A DNA stretch of 32,422 bases from Gammaproteobacteria bacterium (GTDB lineage: Bacteria > Pseudomonadota > Gammaproteobacteria > Xanthomonadales > Rhodanobacteraceae): the NCBI GenBank assembly GCA_004295005.1, contig SHNG01000053.1, forward strand, positions 1 through 32,422. The letters are read 5' to 3'. Shown in pieces: positions 27,224-32,422 of the stretch (within the stretch, counting starts at the first letter, position 1; the number at the start of each line of letters is the position of its first letter). The notes under the pieces are model-generated. The model did no database searches. It had not been told where the DNA came from and saw nothing but the letters and a program-made list of their open reading frames with translations. A program made the translations under genes and the position numbers.

Positions 27224-27508
27224 TCAGCGCCTCCGGGAGCGTGTCATGCGCGCCATGTTGCGCTCGTACTTTCTGCGTTGCTGCGGCGTGCAGGTGGCCA
27301 GCCAGGCTGTGTTGCAGGGCTCGCAATAGAAATCGCGTTCGCCATGCCGCCAGGCAAAGATGGTTCGATCATCGTGAGCGGTGTGGGCACCGCAGCGCTG
27401 GCAGTGGAACACCTTCTCCTTGGGGGCCTTCGGAATTGCCAGCCGCAGCACGATCTGCAAGACGATGACTGCGATGATGAGGGCAATGAACCATGCAAAT
27501 GCCGACAT
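27224..27508 (-). CDS. Small membrane protein with zinc-ribbon motif
   Basis: This 94-residue protein has one N-terminal membrane segment (about 4-26) and then two CxxC pairs, C36/C39 (CQRC) and C62/C65 (CEPC), spaced as in a zinc ribbon. The C-terminus is strongly basic (RRKYERNMARMTRSRRR). AAGGTGA lies about 6 bases before the ATG. It lies 51 bases downstream of deoD on the same strand, so it may be the last gene of that transcript. I do not recognise a named family and cannot assign a function. Confidence 0.7.
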   Translation of the reverse strand: MSAFAWFIALIIAVIVLQIVLRLAIPKAPKEKVFHCQRCGAHTAHDDRTIFAWRHGERDFYCEPCNTAWLATCTPQQRRKYERNMARMTRSRRR

Positions 27509-27559
27509 CGTTGTTCACCTTGATCGGGAAATGGGTGTCCGATGCAAGCACGGACGGGA

Positions 27560-28267
27560 TCATGCGCGCAAGGCACACTCCAATGCCAGGCGCGCCATCT
27601 GGCCAAGGCCGGTCTCGCGCTCCTCGCCCGACAGGCGGGCACCGCTTTCGAGGTGATCGCTGACGGTGAGTATGGCCAGCGCCTGCACGCCTTCGCGCTG
27701 GGCCAGGGTGTAGAGCCCGGCCGCTTCCATCTCCACACCCAGGATTCGCTGACGGCGCAAATGCCCGAGGATGCCCGGATCACCGTCGTGGAAACTGTCG
27801 GTGCTGAAGATCGGTGCCACGCGTACCGGCAGGTGCCGGGCTTCGGCGTATTCGACTGCGGCCCGCAGCAGGGAAAAATCGGCGCAGGCGGCCAGGTCAT
27901 GTCCGCCGAAACCGATGCGATTGATACGCGAGTCGGTACTGGCCGATTGCGCGAGCAGGATCTGGCCAAGTTTCACCTCGCCCACGCCGCCACAGGTGCC
28001 GACGCGGATGATGCGACGTACGCCGTATTCGCGGATGAGTTCCGTGCAGTAGATCGTGCACGAAGGAATGCCCATGCCGCTGCCCATCACCGACACCCGC
28101 CGGCCCTGGTACTGGCCGGTGTAGCCCAGCATGTTGCGACGGCGGTTGACCGGCTGAACGTCTTGCAGCAGGGTTTCGGCGATGTGTCGGGCGCGCAGCG
28201 GATCACCGGGCAGCAGGACAGTCTGCGCAAAGGCACCGGGTTTGGCATCGATATGTGGCGTGTTCAT
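27560..28267 (-). CDS. deoD: Purine-nucleoside phosphorylase, DeoD type
   Basis: This enzyme splits purine (deoxy)nucleosides with phosphate into base and (deoxy)ribose-1-phosphate. At 235 residues it has the length of hexameric DeoD. Residues known from E. coli are at nearly the same positions: H5, G21 and R25 (LLPGDPLRARHIA), VEMEA with E179 and E181, and the catalytic D204 in SDHLESG. ATG 28267 overlaps the deoB stop (ATGA), with GAGG 7 bases upstream; an in-frame TTG at 28273 is less likely. Confidence 0.95.
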   Translation of the reverse strand: MNTPHIDAKPGAFAQTVLLPGDPLRARHIAETLLQDVQPVNRRRNMLGYTGQYQGRRVSVMGSGMGIPSCTIYCTELIREYGVRRIIRVGTCGGVGEVKLGQILLAQSASTDSRINRIGFGGHDLAACADFSLLRAAVEYAEARHLPVRVAPIFSTDSFHDGDPGILGHLRRQRILGVEMEAAGLYTLAQREGVQALAILTVSDHLESGARLSGEERETGLGQMARLALECALRA

Positions 28268-29469
28268 ACGCAAGCCTCATCGAGAAAATGGACGCCTGCA
28301 CCCAGCCTCGGCAAGCGCAGGTGGTGGGCAAGGCTCTGGCCAATGTCGGCAAAGCTCATGCGCTGGCCAATGGCGCGTGCTGTCAAGGTGCGACCGAAGG
28401 CCAGTACCGGGCTGGCTTCGCGGGTGTGGTCGCTGCCGGGCCAGGTCGGGTCACAACCGTGGTCGGCGCTGAGCACCAGAAGATCTTCGGCTTGCATGAC
28501 CTGATACAGCTGCGGCAAGCGTGCATCAAAGGCTTCCAGGGCTGCGGCGTAGCCAAACACATCGCGGCGGTGGCCATAGACGCTGTCGAAGTCGACGAAG
28601 TTGGTGGCGATCAGTGCACCATCGGCTGCCGTGTCCATTGCCGCGAGGGTGGCGTCGAACAGTGCATCGTGGCCGTTGGCCGTCACGCTGCGGCTGATGC
28701 CGCGATGGGCGAAGATGTCGGTGATCTTGCCGATACCGACAACCTCGCGTTCGTGTTCGAGGGCGATGTCAAACAGCGTGGGTGCAGGGGGAGGCAGGCT
28801 GTAGTCGTGACGATTGCCGGTCCGCTGAAATCCCGAGGCCGGCGTGCCGATGAAGGGTCGTGCAATCACCCGGCCGATGTTCCAGCGGTCGCACAGGCGG
28901 CGCGCAATCGCACAGGTGTCATACAGGTGTTGCAGGCCGAAGCATTCCTCGTGGGCGGCAATCTGGAACACCGAATCGGCCGAGGTGTAGACGATGGGCT
29001 TGCCGCTGGCCATGTGCTCGGCTCCCAGGCGCGCGATGATTTCGGTGCCGGGGGCATGGCAGTTGCCAAGAACGCCGGGCAAATCGGCTTCGCGGATCAG
29101 GGCGGCCAGGAGTTCCGCTGGAAAAGCGGTGTCGCCGGGCGGAAAGAAACCGAAGGGTTCATGCAGGATCACGCCCATCGATTCCCAATGCCCGGATGGA
29201 GTGTCCTTGCCGGCGGACTGTTCGATTGCGTGTCCCCAGCAGCCATGCGGCCACGCCAGCTTGGGCGCAGGCAAGCCGTGTGCCTGGGCGTGGGCATGCG
29301 CCAGGCCCAATTGATCCAGGTTCGGCAAGCGCAAGGGACCACGGCTGGCTTGCGCACAGGCCGCCACGATATGGCCGTAGGTGTCGGCACCTTCGTCACC
29401 AAACAACGCGGCATCCGGTGCTGCGCCCAGACCAAAGGAGTCCAGCACCAGCCAGATCGCGCGCCTCAT
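28264..29469 (-). CDS. deoB: Phosphopentomutase
   Basis: DeoB interconverts (deoxy)ribose-1-phosphate and (deoxy)ribose-5-phosphate with two manganese ions. The 401 residues fit the alkaline-phosphatase-like superfamily: D10 in WLVLDSFGLGAAPDA, the phosphorylated threonine T90 in KDTPSGHWE, TSADSVFQIAAHEE, and the late metal motifs DFDSVYGHRRD and SADHGCDPTWPGSDHTRE. The start overlaps the deoA stop (ATGA). The longer open frame upstream is not family-like. Confidence 0.96.
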   Translation of the reverse strand: MRRAIWLVLDSFGLGAAPDAALFGDEGADTYGHIVAACAQASRGPLRLPNLDQLGLAHAHAQAHGLPAPKLAWPHGCWGHAIEQSAGKDTPSGHWESMGVILHEPFGFFPPGDTAFPAELLAALIREADLPGVLGNCHAPGTEIIARLGAEHMASGKPIVYTSADSVFQIAAHEECFGLQHLYDTCAIARRLCDRWNIGRVIARPFIGTPASGFQRTGNRHDYSLPPPAPTLFDIALEHEREVVGIGKITDIFAHRGISRSVTANGHDALFDATLAAMDTAADGALIATNFVDFDSVYGHRRDVFGYAAALEAFDARLPQLYQVMQAEDLLVLSADHGCDPTWPGSDHTREASPVLAFGRTLTARAIGQRMSFADIGQSLAHHLRLPRLGAGVHFLDEACV

Positions 29470-30803
29470 GCAAAGTCGCCTTGCGTACGCGAAGGCAGCC
29501 ATCGGCACAGGGGTGCCAGGGCAGGCTCTTGCGAACCGATGCGAAACGCCGAGCGCACACGAGCAGCGATTCCCTCGGCCTGCGATCGGCTGCGTGCGTG
29601 CACGATGGCCAGGGCTTCACCACGATGAACAAGCGCACCGCGGCCACGCACTTCAGCCAGGCCGGTGGCGTGGTCGATGGGTGCATCGGTAGAGCGTCGC
29701 CCGCCCCCCAGATCGACCACGCATTCACCCAGGGCGCGCACGTCGATGGCCTGGATGATGCCGTCCTGTTCGGCCCGTACCGGAACCTGCAACGGTGCCA
29801 GCGGCAGGTGCAGCGCCGGATGTTCGAGCAGATCATGGGGTCCGCCCAGCATCGCCACCATGCGCGCAAAACGTTCGGCCGCAGCGCCCGAGTCCAGCGC
29901 GCCTTGCAGTCGCGTCAGCGCCTGCTCCCGATCGATCGCACAGCCGCCCATGCAGAGCAGGCGTGCCGACAGTTCCAGCGTGAGTTGGCGCAGGCGTGGA
30001 CAGGTTGGACGCTGGCACAGCAAGTCGAGGATGCCGCGCACCTCCAGCGCATTGCCGGCGCAACGGCCCAGCACCTGGCCCATGTCGGTGAGCGCGGTGG
30101 CAAGGTGCAGACCACTGCCTTCGGCCACCTGTTGCATGCGCCCGGCCAGGGCGATGGCGGTGCTTTCGTCGGGCGTCTGCGCACCGCTGCCGGTCTTGAT
30201 GTCCAGTACCAGGGCCTGTGCGCCGCCGGCGAGCTTCTTGGACAGAATCGAAGCCACCATCAGCTCGGGTACGTCCACCGTGGCGGTGACATCGCGGATT
30301 GCGTACAGGCGACGGTCGGCCGGAACCAGATCGGTGCTCTGGCCGACGATGGCACAACCGACTTGTTCAACCACGCGCCGCAGGAGCCCGGGAGCGGGAT
30401 TGACCGTGTAACCGCCGAGGCTTTCGAGCTTGTCGAGGGTGCCGCCGGTGTGACCGAGTCCGCGGCCGGAAATCATCGGCACATACGCGCCGCAGGCGGC
30501 CAGCAAAGGCGCCAGGGCAAGACTGACGCAATCGCCCACGCCGCCGGTCGAATGCTTGTCCAACACCGGGCCGGGCAGACCTTCCCAGCGCAGGTGTCGG
30601 CCCGAGTCACGCAAGGCGAGGGTGAAGTCACGACACTCGCCATCGTTCATGCCGCGACACGCCACCGCCATGGCGAAGGCACCGATCTGGGACTCGCTCC
30701 AGACATCCCGGGCGATGGCGTTCGCGATCTCGGTGCACTGCGCGGCATCGAACGAGATGCCCTCACGCTTCAGACGGATCAACCGAGTGGCAGATCCGTT
30801 CAT
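29466..30803 (-). CDS. deoA: Thymidine phosphorylase
   Basis: DeoA splits thymidine with phosphate into thymine and deoxyribose-1-phosphate. The 445 residues have the usual length for the bacterial enzyme. The phosphate-binding signature DKHSTGGVGD lies at about 82-91, with MISGRGLGHTGGTLDKLES, ASILSKKLAGG and VLDIKTGSGA further on. A C-terminal alpha/beta domain (from about 340) includes the typical GGGR. ATG 30803 overlaps the deoC stop (ATGA). Confidence 0.96.
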   Translation of the reverse strand: MNGSATRLIRLKREGISFDAAQCTEIANAIARDVWSESQIGAFAMAVACRGMNDGECRDFTLALRDSGRHLRWEGLPGPVLDKHSTGGVGDCVSLALAPLLAACGAYVPMISGRGLGHTGGTLDKLESLGGYTVNPAPGLLRRVVEQVGCAIVGQSTDLVPADRRLYAIRDVTATVDVPELMVASILSKKLAGGAQALVLDIKTGSGAQTPDESTAIALAGRMQQVAEGSGLHLATALTDMGQVLGRCAGNALEVRGILDLLCQRPTCPRLRQLTLELSARLLCMGGCAIDREQALTRLQGALDSGAAAERFARMVAMLGGPHDLLEHPALHLPLAPLQVPVRAEQDGIIQAIDVRALGECVVDLGGGRRSTDAPIDHATGLAEVRGRGALVHRGEALAIVHARSRSQAEGIAARVRSAFRIGSQEPALAPLCRWLPSRTQGDFA

Positions 30804-31546
30804 TTCGCCCGCAACAGGGGAATCAGGGCGTCGTAGAGCGAACTGGCGCCGATGCGGAAATGGCTTGGGGTGATCCATGCGTCGCCTAGGCGCTCGCGTG
30901 CCAGCGCCATGTACAGTTCGGCGTCCGCGAGGCTGCGGATGCCGCCGGCGGCCTTGAAACCGCAAGCTCCTCCGTGCGCGGCAATCACGTCCAGCATGAT
31001 CGTGGCGGCTTGCGGCGTGGCATTGATTTTGACCTTGCCGGTCGAGGTCTTGAGGAAGTCCATGCCGCATTGGATACCCAGTTCGCTGGCCGCGCGAATG
31101 CGCTCGGGCGTGGCCAGTTCGCCGGTCTCCAGGATCAGCTTGACGGCTTGGCCTGCACTGCAGGCTTCGCGCGTGGCCATCATCACTGCACGCACGGATG
31201 CGACCTCATCCCGGCAGAATGCAGGCCAGGGCATTACCAAATCGATCTCATCGGCACCGGCCGCCAGTGCACGACGGGTTTCCCGTGCCACGCGCATTGG
31301 GTCACTGCCCGCGTCGGGAAAATTGACCACGGTGGCGATCCTGACCGTCGAATTCCCAAGCGCACGACGCGCCGTGGTGATGTGCTCCGGATACACGCAC
31401 ACCGCCGCCACTGCACCGTAGGCCTGGGCCCGGGCGCACAGGGCTTCGATCTGTTCGGGTTGGTCGTCCTCGCCGAGGCTGGTCAGGTCAAGCAGCGAGA
31501 GGACGCGCCTGGCCAGATCCTGCGGAGCCGATTCGGGTGGGGGCAT
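30800..31546 (-). CDS. deoC: Deoxyribose-phosphate aldolase
   Basis: DeoC cleaves deoxyribose-5-phosphate into acetaldehyde and glyceraldehyde-3-phosphate. The 248-residue barrel has the Schiff-base lysine K166 in FLKTSTGK, the second lysine K198 in GFKAAGGI, and D102 in EIDLVMPW, matching the E. coli aldolase. It is the first gene of the deoC-deoA-deoB-deoD unit. The ribosome site is weak. A structured sequence at 31627-31694 lies upstream. No DeoR or CytR gene is in the window. Confidence 0.96.
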   Translation of the reverse strand: MPPPESAPQDLARRVLSLLDLTSLGEDDQPEQIEALCARAQAYGAVAAVCVYPEHITTARRALGNSTVRIATVVNFPDAGSDPMRVARETRRALAAGADEIDLVMPWPAFCRDEVASVRAVMMATREACSAGQAVKLILETGELATPERIRAASELGIQCGMDFLKTSTGKVKINATPQAATIMLDVIAAHGGACGFKAAGGIRSLADAELYMALARERLGDAWITPSHFRIGASSLYDALIPLLRAK

Positions 31547-31626
31547 GGGGCAGTCCCGTTCACGAAATGCCCCATGCTAGCCGTTTCATCCCGCGCCTCT
31601 GGCAAATCGCCTTGCGGCGAGTGGTC

Positions 31627-31694
31627 GCGCCTGTGCCAACGGATCGGCATGTCCCCACGTTGGGTGCCGTCGGCAGCGTGCCGTGCACAGGCGC
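31627..31694 (-). other. Structured intergenic element, possible three-way junction
   Basis: On the minus strand, GCGCCTGTGC and GCACAGGCGC form perfect 10-bp outer arms separated by 48 bases. Between them lie a CGGCA-CGC-TGCCG hairpin (31671-31683) and a CAACG/CGTTG pair (31637-31641 with 58-62 of the same block). It begins five bases after the stop of the FG-GAP gene and ends 80 bases before deoC. It could be a transcript-end structure, a leader RNA of the deo operon, or a repeat-type element. No U-run follows, so it is not a standard terminator. Confidence 0.45.
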
Positions 31695-31699
31695 TCGAT

Positions 31700-32422
31700 T
31701 CAGTTGCTGGACTCGAATCCATCCTTGAACAGGATGTCGCTCTGGTACAGCACCTGCACGGCACCGGAGTCCGTGTCTCCGCCATCGTCGTAGAGATAGG
31801 CACCGATGGCCAGGTCATCACGACCATCGCCATTGAAATCGCCGATGGCGAGGCCGTTGCCGAACTGGTCGTTTGTATGTGGGCCGCCAATCTTGAGCGC
31901 TGCGCTCGGCAGGATGGGCTTGGCGCTTGAGACAAGCAGGCCTTCGGCATCGCTGCCGGAGTCAAACACCCAAACTGCACCGGCATTGTCCACGCCATCC
32001 ACCGTCGCAAACGGTGCGCCAACGACCAGGCTGTCACCCGTGCAGTCGAGACCATTGCATTCGTAGCCGAGGCGACCAACAGCCAGGGTGAATCCGAACC
32101 TTCCAGCGTCCGAAACAGCAGGTAGCGAAGGAGGCTGGATGAACTGATTGCCGGCGGCATCGAGTCCGCTATCGCTTCCGTAGATCACATGCACGGCACC
32201 CTGGTCGCCATTGCTGCCGTAGGCACCGATGGCGAGATCGTCATGGTTGGTTTCGAGGAAACCGCGGTCACCGAATTCGCCAGCGGCAAGGCTGCCACCA
32301 AAGCTGTCTGCGACTGCGCAATCACCCGCTATGCCCTGGGTGCCCGGACGCCAGACCTTGGAGCCTGTCGTGGTCAGTCCGGTGCTGGTGGTGGTTCCGT
32401 TCAACACCACCACGGCACCTCC
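31700..32422 (-). CDS. FG-GAP repeat protein with C-terminal GFE motif (5' end outside window)
   Basis: The reading frame is open to the window edge, so only the C-terminal 240 residues are visible. They contain FG-GAP/integrin-alpha-type repeats: DSFGGSLAAGEFGD, GRFGFTLAVGRLG and DQFGNGLAIGDFNGDGRDDLAIGAY, the last with a calcium-binding DxNGDGxDD loop. Each repeat is one blade of a beta-propeller, and such proteins are normally extracellular. The chain ends SDILFKDGFESSN. The N-terminus, with the expected signal peptide, lies outside the window. A position upstream of deoC is probably coincidental. Confidence 0.8.
   Translation of the reverse strand, partial: GGAVVVLNGTTTSTGLTTTGSKVWRPGTQGIAGDCAVADSFGGSLAAGEFGDRGFLETNHDDLAIGAYGSNGDQGAVHVIYGSDSGLDAAGNQFIQPPSLPAVSDAGRFGFTLAVGRLGYECNGLDCTGDSLVVGAPFATVDGVDNAGAVWVFDSGSDAEGLLVSSAKPILPSAALKIGGPHTNDQFGNGLAIGDFNGDGRDDLAIGAYLYDDGGDTDSGAVQVLYQSDILFKDGFESSN
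31703..31738 (-). other. C-terminal GFE motif (DILFKDGFESSN)
   Basis: The last 12 codons of the FG-GAP protein. ILFKDGFES is almost the same as PILRSGFES after the signal peptide of the beta-helix protein at 25495-27027, although the proteins are otherwise unrelated. Confidence 0.7.

Overview
The window looks like chromosomal DNA of a high-GC gammaproteobacterium. Lysobacterales (Xanthomonadales), perhaps close to Rhodanobacteraceae, is my best inference. The reasons are a TrpR/YerC-like regulator heading a hisGDCBHAFI operon, a HisB whose phosphatase half lacks the zinc-loop cysteines (a form I recall from Xanthomonas), and secreted proteins ending in a short I-F-x-x-G-F-E type motif. No tRNA, rRNA, CRISPR array, phage or insertion sequence was seen.

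Layout. (1) 174-5268, plus strand: two paralogous secreted right-handed beta-helix proteins, the first extended by Ig-like and DUF11-like domains, both preceded by a near-identical 20-bp element. (2) 5296-9014, minus strand: a likely two-gene unit encoding a jelly-roll-like secreted protein and a TolB/PD40-type beta-propeller with a Calx-beta domain. (3) 9256-11913, divergent: a CadC-like regulator (winged helix, membrane segment, TPR-like repeats), followed by an AsmA-like envelope protein. (4) 14366-21874: the histidine operon with its own TrpR-family regulator and a perfect 20-bp palindrome placed at the predicted transcription start. (5) 21950-25413: an ECF sigma factor overlapping a transmembrane Ser/Thr kinase with TPR repeats. 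(6) 25495-27027, minus strand: another secreted beta-helix protein. (7) 27224-31546, minus strand: deoC-deoA-deoB-deoD joined by ATGA overlaps, followed by a small membrane zinc-ribbon protein. (8) 31700-32422, minus strand: the C-terminal part of an FG-GAP protein cut by the window edge.

How the parts work together. The his genes encode all eight polypeptides for histidine synthesis from PRPP and ATP, and nearly every junction overlaps, so translation is probably coupled. The deo genes break down deoxynucleosides through deoxyribose-1-phosphate and deoxyribose-5-phosphate to acetaldehyde and glyceraldehyde-3-phosphate. The ECF/kinase pair fits phosphorylation-controlled sigma factors: the sigma region 2.2 segment has a Ser/Thr cluster where acidic residues usually sit.

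The most unusual theme is a short motif, roughly D-x-[IL]-[LF]-x-x-[GS]-F-[ED]. It lies at the extreme C-terminus of five exported proteins of different folds, and right after the signal peptide of a sixth. No hydrophobic helix or basic tail follows it, so it does not fit LPXTG, PEP-CTERM or GlyGly-CTERM. It may be an undescribed sorting, processing or anchoring tag.
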